This document shows positions 10,529 to 23,646 of a stretch of 64,000 nucleotides of DNA, in pieces (position 1 is the stretch's first letter; every line of letters begins with the position of its first letter). The notes below the pieces were generated by a model that saw only the letters and a program-made list of their open reading frames with translations, was not told the DNA's origin and made no database searches. The DNA is from Mastigamoeba balamuthi (taxonomy: Eukaryota > Evosea > Mastigamoebida > Mastigamoebidae). Both the position numbers and the translations under genes were made by a program. Location of the stretch: assembly GCA_902651635.1 (NCBI GenBank), contig CACRSC010000010.1, positions 1,159,794 through 1,223,793 on the forward strand. The letters run 5' to 3'.

Positions 10529-13500
10529 TCACTGCCCCTGCGGTCTCATCGGTACAACAACCCTCTCCACGGGCTTGTTGTTCCAGCCCTGCGTTGCTCC
10601 TCTGCTGTCCCCCGTGAACATCATCGTGCAGTCCCTCCTGTGTGCCCCCCATTGCCCACCGAGGGTCAGTGCCTGCCCTGCGCCAACTGTCTGTAGCTCG
10701 CACGAGAAAGCTATGGCTGTGATGGGCCCGTTGTGCGGCGACGGCACAGTGCAGATGTGCTCGAGGTCCGAGGCCTTCCAGAACGACAGGCTGCCGTCCT
10801 CGTGGCCCGCCGCCACCACGTTCTCGCACGTTCCCGCGGCCCCTGTCGTCACGGCAACGCAGAGGACCCTCGACGAGCACTGCGCCTCCGCGACAGCCGC
10901 GCCATTGACGCTCCACAGGCGCACAGTCGACACGGGCTTCTTGCCCGCCGCGCTGTGATCGGCCGTGACGATGTCGCCCGACGACGGGCTGATGCACACG
11001 GCGACGACGGGCCCGCCGCAGCGCAGCGTCGACACGTAGCTCAGCCTGTTGGTGTCCCACACGACGCACGTGCCGTCGTCGCTCGCGCTGACGATGATGC
11101 CGAACTCGTCCGACGCGGCGACGGCGACGACCGCAGCCGTGTGGCCGAACAGCGACGAGGGGTCGCCCGCGATCAGCGGGAGCCTCTTAGACGACTTCCA
11201 GACCTTGACGACGCCCGTCGCAAGGCCCGCGACGAAGCAGCGCCCCGTCGACGACACGGCGCCGCTGGAGACGACGTCGTCGGCCTCGCGGATGCAAGAC
11301 ACCCGTCCGGAGTCGGTAGAGCACATGCGCAGCGACTTGTCCCAGTGCGACCACGTGATCGACTCGCTGAGGCCCGGCAGCGGGGCAACGCCCGGTCCCA
11401 GCGGCACCGCGCGGTTGTCGGGCGTCACAGCGAGCAGCGTGACGGCGGAGCCCATCGTCCACAGCGGAGAGGGCGTGAGGCCTCCGAGGTTGCGGAACAC
11501 GGCGCTGCTGTAGAGCTCCTGGACGCACGATAGCTTGCGCTGCGGGTGCGGCTTCTTGAAAATCTGGCGGGGCGTCTGTCCCCAGCTATTGAGTTGCGTG
11601 ATCTTGGCGAGCTTCTCCATCGGGTCCTCAATTGCGTCGAGGTCTGTGAACGACACCAGCGAGTCAAGCACGAGCGCAAAAACGAAGAATAAAATTGGCG
11701 GGATAGGAGCAACTCACCAACGCCGCCCTCGCAGGTGAAGGGGTGGAAGACGTTGAGGGCGTCGCGGTCCTGCTGCTTGCACCCGAAGATGAGGTCGATC
11801 CACTCGTGCAAGTGCATCGAGACGTACTCGCTCTCGAGCGCCTCCCTGTGTTTCAGCACAAACTCGCGTGCGCTGCCGTGCGCCCACCGGGGCAGCGCGA
11901 CGTTGTTCACGCGCATGTTGTCCTGCTTCTCGCCCAGGTCGAGCATGTTGCAGTTCTCGAGGAATTCCGGCAGGCAGAACAGCTCCGGAATGAGCTCCTT
12001 GACGTCGCCCAGCGGGCTCGAGCTTGCCAGCTGCCACGTGCCCTCGAGCGTGAAGAACAGCCTGTCGGCAATGTCGAACCGCCCGCTCTGGAACTCGACG
12101 TGGAACGTCGAGAACGGCTCCAGCCGCAGCAGGAAGTGCGCGACCGTCGCCCCGTTGCTGTAATGCGTCCCGTAGAGGTACGGCACCTCTCCCTGCGAAG
12201 CCGTGGGTGTATTCGTTAGAGACTGAGCGCGTCGCGATCGGGTCCGCAACGGGTTACGCACGAACTCCTCGAGCTGCTCGTACTTCTCAATGAACTTCTT
12301 GAGGCGGACGGGGTCCTGCGCGCCCATGGGCTTGGAGAGGTCCCTGAAGGTTTTGGGGTTGCTGAGGTCGAGCACGTCGCTGGTCCAGTCGGCGACGATG
12401 AAGGGGAACACGGGGTACTGGTTGAGGTCGTTGAACGTGCGCCCCGCGAGCGTGTTGAGGTGCATCAGGTACTCGAAGTTGCTCATCATGCCGCGCCTCC
12501 ACTTCTCCGTCAGGCTGAGCGACATGATGCCCCCCTTGAACTCGAGCTCCGCCTCGTAGTCAACGAGGTTCGCAGGGTTCATCGACTTGATCTGCTTGTG
12601 GTGTCAGTTGTGGTGAAACCAGGCGACGGGCCTTATTGAAATGTATGACCATGACTCATAAATGGCACCTACGATAACCAAAGAATACAATACAATACAA
12701 TTCAATTCAATTCAAAGAGTAATGCAAGCAACAAAGATGAGAAAAAAGGGTTTGGTGGGATGACGACGCACCTTATCGTACACGCGCTCTCGAGCAGCCC
12801 TGTCAGCAAAGGCGAAAAGGCAGGCCTTGCCGTTGGTGAAGAACAGCTCGAGGGCGACGTCCTTGAGGAGGTGCCGCCTCCGGTGCAGCTCGCGCAACTC
12901 GTCGTGCGCCCACGAGAAGCTCGACGCGCCCTCGCAGACGCCCGGGTGGAAGTACGCCCCCTGGTCGCCCACCAGCAGCTCTCCGTCCCGCACGCACAGC
13001 GGCGAGATCCTACAGCACTTCTCGTAGAGCCTGATCATCTCGTTCCGCCTCAGCCGCGGCTTTCCGTCGTCGCCCTTCTGCGCGGCGCTGCGGTCTTGCG
13101 AGCCCCCGAGCGCGTGCTTGATCGCGTTGTACCTGTCGAGCAGCGCGGTCTCCCTGTACGAGTATCGCGACGCGCAGCCCACGCGGAACAGACCGTTGCA
13201 GACGGCGATGGCCTCGTACGTCCCGTACGCGCCCACGGCGGGCGAGCGCACGCGCATCTGCGTGTCGCTGTCGACGGCAACGACCTCGGTGCACACGCCG
13301 GCTATGAGCACGCGCGTCGCTGGCGACAACATCTTGCCGACGACGGTGATCTCTGTGCCGCCCGCGGTGCTGTCCTCGGCCGACGGCGTCATCGACGTGA
13401 TCAGCGGCAGCTCGTCGACCGAGAGCTCCAGCGCCTCGTCGTGCGGCTCCGACAGCAGCCGTGTGACGTGCGGCGAGCTCGTGGGGGCCGTTGGCAGCAG

Positions 13501-16500
13501 CTCGCCAGGCAGAGGCGGCCCCGAGGCGCAGATAGACGAGAACGGGGGCATCAGGCACTGCGAGTTGGCAATGCAGACACGCTGCGCCACGCGCGAGCGC
13601 TGCCGCTGGGCGCCCTGCGTCGAGTCGAGCTTGAGCCTGCGCAGCGGCAGGTGCAGCGTCAGCGCGAACACCGCGCGCTCGTGCGTGAGGTCGCGGAAGA
13701 ACCGCCGCCACCTGCGCTCGACCAGCGCGTCGTCGTCCTGCTGCTGCTGCGCGCGGTCGAACATGGGCTTGGACTGCGCGCGCCACCGCATCGCGGCCGC
13801 CGTCTGCGCGATGTTGAAGCGCTGCTCGCGCACGAGCGCACTGAGCCTCGCGAGCCGCTTGCTCCTGCGCGCCATCGCCTTCTCCTGCAGGATCTGGAAC
13901 CCCGCGGACACCGCGCTCTGCTCTTCGTCCCACCTGCTCGCCTCTTCTCTCACGGCGTCGGGGACCCGCGGCGCCTCCGTGGCGCAGGCGGCCGGGCTGC
14001 CCGTCAGCGCGGGCCTCCTGTTGGCGAACGGCGATCCCGCGGAGCTCAGGCGGCGGCCGCCGAGCAGCAGCATCGACATGGTCGAGGGGCGGGTGAGCGA
14101 CTCTGGACTCGGGCACCTGCGCATCGCCAAGTCCCACACGCGCTCCGACACAGCGCGGACGCGGGCGTCGGCCGACGAGAGCTGCCGCGAGACCTTGCAG
14201 AGCAGCGCGCACGTGTTGCGCGTGTCGTCGGCGCGCAGCAGGTACTCAGCTGTAACGACGGCGGGGCCGCCGGCGACGGCCACGGGCATCAGGAGCGACT
14301 CGAGGACGCCCTGCAGCGCGTCGGGGCTCGCGTGCAGCCTGTCGAGCGCGTAGAAGAGTACTCGCCAGACGTAGGGCCGCAGGCTCGCCGTCAGGGCAGA
14401 GAGCCTGGGCTCGACTGCAGACGTCAGCAGGACCGAGCGCAACAGGCGGAACAGAAGCAACACGAGCTCCTCCTCGCGCCGCGCCGAGACCAGCAGTGCG
14501 TCGGCGGGCGGCGATTTGATCTCGAGCGACTTCCAGCGCAGGTTCTCGTACGAGACGCGCACGACGTTCTCGAAGTTGGTGACGAGCGTGGCGTCACGCA
14601 CGAAGCTCGGGTTGTCCTGGAAGAACGAGAATACGTCGTAGAGCACCCGGCAGCGCACGTCGTGGGCAGCGCGAGCCGAGAGCCCAACGGAGCGCGTCAC
14701 GAGAAGGATCTCAGCGACGAGCTGCGCGCCGTTGAGGACGCCGCAGCCGTGCAGGGCGATCGTGCGCAGCAGCGACATCGCGTCCTCGTCGAGCCATGAC
14801 TCGTCGTCCTCCTCGGCTTCGTCGCGCTCGTTGAGCTGCAGGTCCTCGAGCTCCAGGCGCTTGCGCAGCTCGCGGATGTCGTCGTCCTGCGCAGAGGGCT
14901 CTCCGGGGGGCAGGCCCGCCGGGCGCTGGTCCCTGCGCGAGCTCGCGCGGGCGACAAGGATGCCGAGGAGCCCGTTGATGAGGTTGTTGTCGAGCAGCGA
15001 GCGCGCGACGGCTGGCGACGAGACGAAGAGGTGGTGCAGCGCCTTGATCACCGTGTGCTGTTCGTCGTACGTCGCCGCCCTCGCGCTCGCGGCCATCAGG
15101 ATCGCTACCAGCGCCCCTGGCCTTGCGAGCTCCTCCGTCCCCACGCCCTTGGGCTCTGCGGCAAAGCAGCAAGTGAGTGAAGGCGACATCGAAGCGGGAC
15201 TGCAGTGCACCCCAGACAGCGTGGATTGTCAGGTGCGGCTCTGCCTTTGAGAACCGTGGATAAGTGCTGCCGATCAGCAGCCGGAAGAGCGCGTGGAAGA
15301 GGTCCGTCGAGACTGAGTAGTACTGGAGCTGCGTGCCGACAAGCGAGAATCCGCCGAGCCTCTCGTAGTGCTGCTCGACAGTCGCGGGGCCCTGCTCCCT
15401 CCCCGCCTCCTCCTGCGTGTCGATCTGCGCGCTCTGTGTGTGCTGCTCTACCACTGAGGTGCTCAGGGGCTTCTGAAGGTACAGGTCGAGCAGGTACAGC
15501 AGCGGGATGCGCAGCGACAGCGACGGGTGCTGCAGCATCGACAGTACCGCCTCGAGCGGCAGCACCGAGATGAACTCGCACTGCAGAGCGCTCGTGGCGC
15601 GCCCCAGCATGTCGAGCAGCATCTCCAGGACGAGCGCGCGCTTGTACGTCATGTCTTTGTCCTCGTCCACGGGCGGCATCCAGCAGGCAGGGTTCGATCG
15701 CTGTGACCGCGGAGAGGCCGCGGGTGTCACGTAGAAGTCGATCGTCCGACGCTGGCTCTCGAGCGGCGGCGGCGACGTCGAGGTCGAATCGTAGCTCATG
15801 TCTGAGGAGACGGACGAGTGCTCGGAGCTGTCGTGCTCAGGCCGCGGTATCCTGAGCAGCGTGTGCTTGGACCCGACACTGTTGGTCGTGAGGTCTTCGA
15901 AGTCTACCGACTGCGACGCGTGCAGTGCCGAGCCAACCGTGTCCGCCAGCGGGTCCTCTGCCTCGTTCGGCCTCCTCCTCATCCCGGGCGACTGCTGTTT
16001 TCACCGTCGTAAGGAACTCCAGAAGGTGAACGCGAGGACCGGGGGCTGGTACCCAAGGGAAGTTGTAGGTGAAGCTCGACGGAGGCACGTGGGTGGCGAC
16101 GAGGAAGTCCACGAGGTGCTTGTAGTCCCCGATCGAGGGCTTCTCGTCCATGATCGCGCGTATGAGGTTTATCACCGCCTGGACCACCGGCCTCGCGACC
16201 TCGCCCTGCAGCACGTGCAGCAGCTCGACGACCGCGTCGACGGACCGCAGCCGCGAGATGTTGTACGCTGCCTCGCTGTGCGACGTTACCAGCGAGTAGA
16301 GTCCGTTGAACAGCGCGAGCTGTACGTCGGAGGAGGCGCGCGACCACACGCGCCAGTCCAGCAGCACGTGGCGTACGGCGTCCGCGTTGGCGAGGACGCC
16401 TGCGCTCTGGCCCGGGGCCCTCGACCTCGCTACACCTGCTAGCGACATGCATACGTCGAGCACCGCGGTGTCGATCGTCCACTCGCGCTTGCGGAGGATC

Positions 16501-19500
16501 TTGGCGACGACCTTGTAGCCGTCGATGTCGGACATCTGCTTGCAGTTGCGCGGGCTGTGCAGGAGCAGCGTGGAGAGCAGTCGCAGGGACGCGCGCTGCT
16601 GCTCGGAAGACGAGGCGATCCCCATCATAAACAGGCAAATGGGTATGCCCCCGACGTCCTGGATGGTGTCCCGCAGGCTCCTCGAAGTCCGCACGATCTC
16701 TGCAAGCAATACGGTTGGCCGCAGCCTCGAGAACGGTTGTGGAAACGCACTCGTCAGGTCGAGCAGGTTGTCAGACGAGGGGAAGCCCGGCATGGGGATG
16801 GCGGACGTGAGCTGGGCAGCTGCACGGGAGAAGGCGAGCTGCGTGGCGATGGGCGGCTGCGACGACGACGCAGGCTTGAACTCGGGCTCCACGACCGAGC
16901 AATTGTGCGCCACAAACACGAAGATCACCTTGTCCGCGAGTTGCGACAGCGAGCACTTCTGTGGCTCCAGCAGCAGCTTGTGGTGCATCTCGCTCATACC
17001 TGGGGCCCCAAAGCCATCAGCCGGAGAGTTATAGCTCAGGAAAACGTACGAGGCATGTCGCTGAGGATAATGCTCGCGATGAGGTGCGGCCCAAGGTCGG
17101 CCGACAGGCTACCGCAGTACCCCGGCCCCAGCGAGTAGAGCAGGAGCGCCTCCTCCGAGCTGGCCGCATGCACAAGGTCAATCGCGATCCCACAGAGCGA
17201 GAAAGCGGGTACCTTATGACGTCGTCGAAGCAGTAGGCGTTGGCGATCCGGGTGATGGCTGAGCTGTCCGGAGGGTATGGAACGATCGCGGGGTCGTCGT
17301 CAGGAAGAACGCCCTCGAATCCCAGGTGCGGCGACACCGCAGTCACAGCGGACGGGGGCATGCTCATTGCGACTTGCGCCCTCAGCGCGCCGTTGACGTA
17401 CAGCGCGGTCGAGCACCTGCTCGCCCCGGCGTACTTCCACCTGCTGGCCAGCGCCTCGCAGCACACGACGACGTGGTACCACACCCCCTCGTCGAACTTT
17501 ATCTCGCTGAAGACGGCCTGGCCCTGGAGCGCGGGCGCCTTGGCATCCGAGGGCGACGACGAGGCGGGCTGGTGGTGCAGCTGGAAGACCAGCGTGCTGC
17601 CGGCGCTCATCCACGCAGCGACGGCGCACTGCTTGTTGGTCGATCGGAACGAGATGAGCGGGACGACGGTGTTGGCGCTGCCAGGGGCGTAGCTGCCTCG
17701 CGAGTCGATGTAGAACCACATGGACACGGACCACTTGCGGCAGGGCCACTGGCGCTCGACAAGCCACTTGCCCCCGAGGCCTGCGATGCCTGTGCGGCGC
17801 GAGAGCTCGATCGATGCCGGAGGCGACTGAGGAGAGTCGGCGATGCTCACAAGGGCGTGCGTGAGGACAGGCGGGTAGTCGGACGACGACGCGAGCTGCA
17901 GAATGGTACGCAGTTCGGCAGTGGTGATGTTGTGCTTACACAGTCGAACCACCACGTCGAGCAGCTTCATCGCAATGACATCCCTGGATGGAAACAATCA
18001 AAGTGAATACAGTTCATCTCCTGGGTTCCATACAAACACTCATATGCCGCAATTGAAAATACCTGTTTTTGAGGCGGTCCACGATCCGGGGCCCGAAGTG
18101 CTCGAGTATGTGCAGGGGTGTTCCGCACTTGCAGAGGATCTCCGTGTTGGCCGGGTTGGCCTCGAAGAGCGACACGATCGAGTCGACCACAGCGCACGGC
18201 ACCTGCGCGTTGTTGGCGCTGGTCATCGCGTCCACGAGGTCCGTGAGGATGATCTGGACGATGTCGGGAATGTCAATGAGCAGCGCCTCCTTGCACTCCC
18301 TACACTGCCTCGACATGGTCGAGAGAGCCCCGGGGGACATCGTTCTTCGTATAACCGGAGTGTGCACTGCTGGCGGCGACTGGTGCGTGCACTCGGGAGG
18401 CCACGAGCCTCTCACACTCATGCTGATCAGTAGGTCCACCAGAGTGACGGCGTCCTCCGAGTGAAACAGCGAACACCTAGAAACTAGCTGAGCTGCAAGA
18501 TACCAGGACACAATATCATACTTCTTCAGAGATGAAGAGAAGGAGCTGAATCCGATGTCCTCGCGCAGGTAGTCCTTGTTCTCCGGGCAGGCCTTCACAG
18601 CAGCACACAGCACGGAGAGCAGGGCGACGAGGAACTGGAATGCCGTTGCACGACCTCCGGCGAAGTCGTCGCCATGCCGACTGAGCCCCTCGATCACCGA
18701 GAGCGCCCATGCGAATCCGCTGCTCGTTCTGAACACGTTCGCTGCGTCCTTGCTGAACTTGAGTATCTCGCACAGCGTCCCCAGCACCTCTGAATGTTGC
18801 TCAGTCGTTTGTCTTACATCGCTATGCAAGGGCGGCTGGTCTTACGTGTCCACATGAGAAGGATCGATGGCTCCTCTGCGCTGGTGCCGCCGGAGGACTG
18901 AAGGAACGCTATGAGACTTGGCACGACTCGAGTCTCGAGCTTCTGGACGCTCTGAGCGAGCGTCGATATGATGTCGAGTGCCTCTGTCCTGAGATCGTGC
19001 TGGTACAGCAACGCGAACAGCATCTTGAACCCTGGCCTGATGGCAGCAGAGGCGCAGAACAATCGGCAGTGAGACAAGATACAGCTGTGTCTGCGGTGGT
19101 ACACACCCTTCCTTGAACTGTGCTTGACTTCGGTGGTTCTTCTTTAGGAAGACGGACAGAAGCGCCAATGCGTCGCGCGAGATCTGGCACAGCAGAGCAA
19201 GTTTGGCCTTCTCTGGGTCCGCTTCCGATGGCTCTCTCATCGGGCTCGGGCACGACTTGTTCGGCATATGCCTCTGCACGAGGGAACATTAAAAGGTGCT
19301 AAGACGGTGAAAAATGAGTGCGCACTTTGAGTGTCTGCTTCGTGCGTTCGGGCGGAACCGAGTGCCTGTGGATGGAGCTGATAAGCGTACTGGTGAGCCG
19401 CACCTCCTCGGGGTCGAGAAAGGCTCTGGCACACGGCAATTCCTGCGGGGGCACGAGGAACGACGTGAGGATCGAGAGGAGCCCCGCATCGTGCAGCTGG

Positions 19501-22121
19501 TCCCTCGTGAGGTACTCCTTGTTGAGCGACCTCGTCATGTGCCTGCAGATGTACACCGCCGTGCTCGCACGCTTCCCCACCAGCAGGTCACAGTACGCGT
19601 GCACGTCCGTCAGCGACACGCAGTTTGCAACGACGGCCTCGTCAAACATATCGAGGACGCGCGACTTGTTCGTGTGCGACAGCATGTCAAACTGCATGAA
19701 CAGCACCGAGAACGGATCGAGTCCCGCGAAGACCGACTGGGCGGACGGAAGGCCCTCGCAGGTCTGCGAGGTCGGTCCCACCACAACGGTGTTCGCAGCT
19801 GCCTGCTGGGCCGTCTGCGGCTGCTGCTGGGTCCTGTGCTGCTTTCTGCGCTCCTCCTTGATCGAGGATATAAGCATCGTGAGCACCAGGTGCACGATCT
19901 TCAGCAGGTCCGTCTTGAGCTCGTCTGCGGTCGAGTGTTAACAACCGGCAGACGCGAACAAGGGATGCCAGACCGGTGTTGACTTGCGAGAAGGCGACGA
20001 GAAGCATCGAGAGTGCGTCCCTGCTGACCACATACGGCAGCTGCTCCGCCACACCGGATTTCTCGGCCTCCTCCTCAATCGCCTCGGCTGCTCGTGGAGA
20101 CGCGGCTACGAACAGCAACAGGCACATCGCGTTGACGAAGTCGACCTTCTCTGTCGGGGACCCGTACTTCTCCACGTACAGCATGTTGCTGCTGACGACG
20201 CTGTATCCGTCCGCCGCTCTGAAGGCATCGACGAGCGCGCACGTGAGGTGCGAGGTCACGCGGAGCGCGTGCACCAGGACCTGCGTGAGCTCGACGCGCA
20301 CAGTGCAGGCCAGGTGCGACCTGCGCAGCGCCAGCAGCACAGACTCGACAATGCCACGTTGCGCAAGTGTCAGAACGACATTGACGTCCTGCGAGGCCGT
20401 CGCCAGCATAGTAGCGAGGCAGCGGGCTGCCTGCCGCTGGACCATCACGAGCCCGCTGTCTGACGTGCTGTAGTCCATGAACAGGATCCGCACAAGAGTG
20501 TCTGTGGCCGCGGAGCCTCGGGGCGCCAGCAGCAGTTGGCGCACGGTGGCCCGGCCCCTGCAGAGCTTCGACACAACCGAGAGGAGCCGAGTGCACACGC
20601 ATCCGAACAGCGTCACAGGCAGCCCTCCGTCAGGCGCCGTGTCTGCTCCCTGGGACTTCGATCCCGTGGGGGCGGACGTCTGCTGCGGTGCAGGCGAAGT
20701 CGATGGCATCGGCGGGGTCGGGGAGTCTGCTCGGCTCACGTGCGCGGCGACAAGCGAGGGAGGCAACTTCATCGGCCCGCGGGAGCCGAACAGCGACGAG
20801 CGGGGCACCGGCGGAGGCATCTGAACAGCGCAGAGCTGCGCCAGCAGCGCAGGCGGAATCTGCTGGGCGTGCTGCCCCGATTGCGGCCCGAACAGGCCAG
20901 CGGTGGGGGACGGCAGCGACGCCGAGGAGGAGTAGCAGTGCGCCGCAGCCGGCTGGGCACTGGTCATCGGAACCTGCGCCGAGGCGGTGGCTGCTATCGC
21001 CTGAATCGGGAGCGACAGCATCCACTCCACCACGCGGGCCAGAGCAGAGGCGGCCTCTGCGTACTGCAGGGGCTCGGAGGGCATCGCAGACCAGGGCTCG
21101 CAGGGCCCCGAGCCCTGCGGCGACTGCAGCGCGAGCAGCGCCTGCTGGAGCGCGCCCGACTGGTAGAGGAGCTGCTGCGCCTGCGACATCACCTGCTGGA
21201 GCTGCGCCTGCAGGGGCGGCGGCTGCACGGCGGGCCCCGAGGTCGAGGGCGACGGCGGCACGGAGCTGCACGACGCCGACGACGCCGCGGGCGAGCGCCA
21301 GAGGGGCACCGGCGCGGGCGACGCGTTGGTGAGGAAGATGTCGAGCGCCCACGAGCTCAGGAGCCCCTCGCGCGACGTCATGTACTTGAGCGCCGCCAGC
21401 GCCGTCTGCTGCCTCGCGAGGGCCCCGAGCAGCGTCGACAGTATCTCGCGGCACACGTCCGACGTCTCGCCCCACCTGCGCGAGCGGCACGCATTTATCA
21501 GCACGGGGCAAACTTGGCCTTCTCCACCCCTCCCCCACGCACTGGAGGGGCAGCGCAGACTGGTCCGACACGGAGCAGCGCAGCACGACGCCCTCGAGGA
21601 AGGCGCCCATCGCAGCTGCGCGGTCGCGCGGGACCTGCGCCTCGAGCACGCGGCGCCACAGGGCCCGCAGCGGCGCCGAGTCGGCCCACAGCGCGCTGCT
21701 GCCGGCCTGCCGCGCCAGCACGGGCGACAGGCCCTGCGCGGCTGCGGCGGCTGTAGCGCCCGCGGAGCCCGAGGCCGCCGCTGCCAGCAGCGACAGGTGC
21801 AGGCGGCCGCTGCTCCTCAGCGCGACCGCGGGGCCGGTGCCCGCGCCCGCGCCCGCCTGCTGCTGCTGCGGCACGGGCGCCGGCGAGGTCGACGCCGCCT
21901 GCTGCGGCTGCTGCGCGGGTGCGGGGCCCGTCCTGGGCGGGGGCCCGTGCGCGGTCGAGAGCGCCGCCGAGGCCTTGGCGAGCGCTGCGGCGACGGCGGC
22001 GGCGCCAGCGCCGGTCCCGAAGCTGCGAGGGGGTCAGCAGGGGGTGTGGGGGGGCCACTGAAGGGGAGGGAGGACCTCACCACATGGTGTGCCTGTAGTG
22101 GGGCGGTGGGCGACCAGACAT
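10529..22121 (-). CDS. Giant BEACH-WD40 protein (NBEA/LYST/LvsA class)
   Basis: About a dozen exons. Translation can start at ATG 22121 (MSGRPPPHYRHT), with a 58-nt intron at 22080-22023 in correct phase. The N-terminal ~1,600 residues are armadillo-like helices with Ala/Gln-rich linkers. A concanavalin-like LamG segment follows (about 17750-17300, WSVSMWFYIDSRG), then more helices, a PH-BEACH domain (about 13010-12780), BEACH itself (12591-11640, with SNFEYLMHLNTLAGRTFND and FGCKQQ) and C-terminal WD40 repeats to the stop at 10529. Introns that restore conserved BEACH sequence: 12771-12592 and 11717-11644 (GGV|DLDAIEDP). A 55-nt intron at 15210-15156 also fits. There is no FYVE finger, so it is not WDFY3-like. 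BEACH proteins act as large scaffolds in vesicle fission/fusion and lysosome size control. The splice near 21540-21500 did not resolve in phase. The 5' end is duplicated in the assembly. Confidence 0.9.
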
Positions 22122-22771
22122 TGGTTTTCCCAGGCGGGTTGCGTCTGCTGGTGTTCGCTCGCCCGAGGTCCCGGAGGTGCGCGCGCGCGGGCGGGGAGAG
22201 GGGTGTGTGATTGCGCGAGATCGCTGGAATGCGGGAAGACGCCTGGTGGGGGATACGCGGTTGGAAAAAAAGGGGGCCTGCGAGGGGGAGTGAGAGCGCC
22301 CCCGCCTTCAAGTGGTCTCGCTCAGAAGTGTGGGCACGAGTGTCCCCGCGAAATAATATCTTCGATGACGTTGGTCGGAGAAAAGAAATCCCCTCTGATT
22401 ACCTGAGCACCTGCAACCCCCTTGCGTTTGTATGGTGATTGAACAAAGGCCTCCATCAACGCAATTTCTTCGGGGGAATTGGAAAGAAATTATATCTTCG
22501 GAATCCCTATTCAACTGCTGAGGCGAAGAAACAGAATTCAATTGTGGGATTTGCACTGGCTGAATCATCTGGACAACAGATAGTCCGATTTTGGAACTTA
22601 ATCTGGAACGCGGAATACGTTTCCAGCACATGTTCGTGTTCTGCCAAAAGCAGCGCGATTGAGGCGAGCGGCTGTGGATAGAACCAAAACCCTCTCTGTT
22701 CGACTTGGGAGGTGAGGCACTAACGATACAAGGTCCGCTGTCTCGGAGTCTCAGTGCTGTGCGGTTTCGCC
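21897..22771. repeat. First copy of a ~875-bp tandem duplication (assembly overlap)
   Basis: Near-identical to 22773-23646, offset 876 then 875 nt. It contains the 5' exons of the BEACH gene, its upstream region and the last ~20 nt of the zinc-finger gene. Differences are scattered SNPs and one 1-nt indel. The copies abut at a single N (22772). This is what two overlapping haplotype contigs joined end to end would give. Confidence 0.9.
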
Positions 22772-22772
22772 N
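22772..22772. other. Single-N contig joint
   Basis: The sequence left of the N matches the right end of the second copy, and the sequence right of it jumps back to position 21897. Collapsing one copy gives an uninterrupted locus. Confidence 0.85.
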
Positions 22773-23646
22773 GCCTGCTGCGGCTGCTGCGCGGGTGCGG
22801 GGCCCGTCCTGGGCGGGGGCCCGTGCGCGGTCGAGAGCGCCGCCGAGGCCTTGGCGAGCGCTGCGGCGACGGCGGCGGCGCCAGCGCCGGTCCCGAAGCT
22901 GCGAGGGGGTCAGCAGGGGGTGTGGGGGGGCCACTGAAGGGGAGGGAGGACCTCACCACATGGTGTGCCTGTAGTGGGGCGGTGGGCGACCAGACATTGG
23001 TTTTCCCAGGCGGGTTGCGTCTGCTGGTGTTCGCTCGCCCGAGGTCCCGGAGGTGCGCGCGCGCGGGCGGGGAGAGGGGTGTGTGATTGCGCGAGATCGC
23101 TGGAATGCGGGAAGACGCCTGGTGGGGGATACGCGGTTGGAAAAAAAGGGGGCCTGCGAGGGGGAGTGAGAGCGCCCCCGCCTTCAAGTGGTCTCGCTCA
23201 GAAGTGTGGGCACGAGTGTCCCCGCGAAATAATATCTTCGATGACGTTGGTCGGAGAAAAGAAATCCCCTCTGATTACCTGAGCACCTGCAACCCCCTTG
23301 CGTTTGTATGGTGATTGAACAAAGGCCTCATCAACGCAATTTCTTCGGGGGAATTGGAAAGAAATCATATCTTCGGAATCCCTATTCAAATGCTGAGGCG
23401 AAGAAACGGAATTCAATTGTGGGATTTGCACTGGCTGAATCATCTGGACAACAGATAGTCCGATTTTGGAACTTAATCTGGAACGCGAAATACGTTTCCA
23501 GCACATGTTCGTGTTCTGCCAAAAGCAGCGCGATTGAGGCGAGCGGCTGTGGATAGAACCAAAACCCTCTCTGTTCGACTTCGGAGGTGAGGCACTAACG
23601 ATACAAGGTCCGCTGTCTCGGAGTCTCAGTGCTGTGCGGTTTCGCC
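22773..23646. repeat. Second copy of the ~875-bp duplication
   Basis: Carries a second BEACH-gene start codon at 22997-22995 and a truncated second copy of exon 2. It should not be read as a paralogue. After collapse, about 630 nt separate the BEACH start from the stop of the zinc-finger gene. Confidence 0.9.

Noticed and set aside
12760-14799. Long plus-strand ORF (679 codons) opposite the BEACH gene
   Set aside because: Antisense to conserved PH-BEACH coding sequence. Its composition is almost only Arg, Ala, Gln, Val and Leu, as expected when GC-rich codons are read backwards.
20536-21756. Plus-strand ORF of 406 codons
   Set aside because: Shadow of the Ala/Gln-rich N-terminal region of the BEACH gene, with Arg-rich nonsense composition.
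22773-23646. A second BEACH-type gene or a paralogous 5' end
   Set aside because: The near-identity, the single N and the matching copy ends fit an uncollapsed assembly overlap, not a gene duplication.
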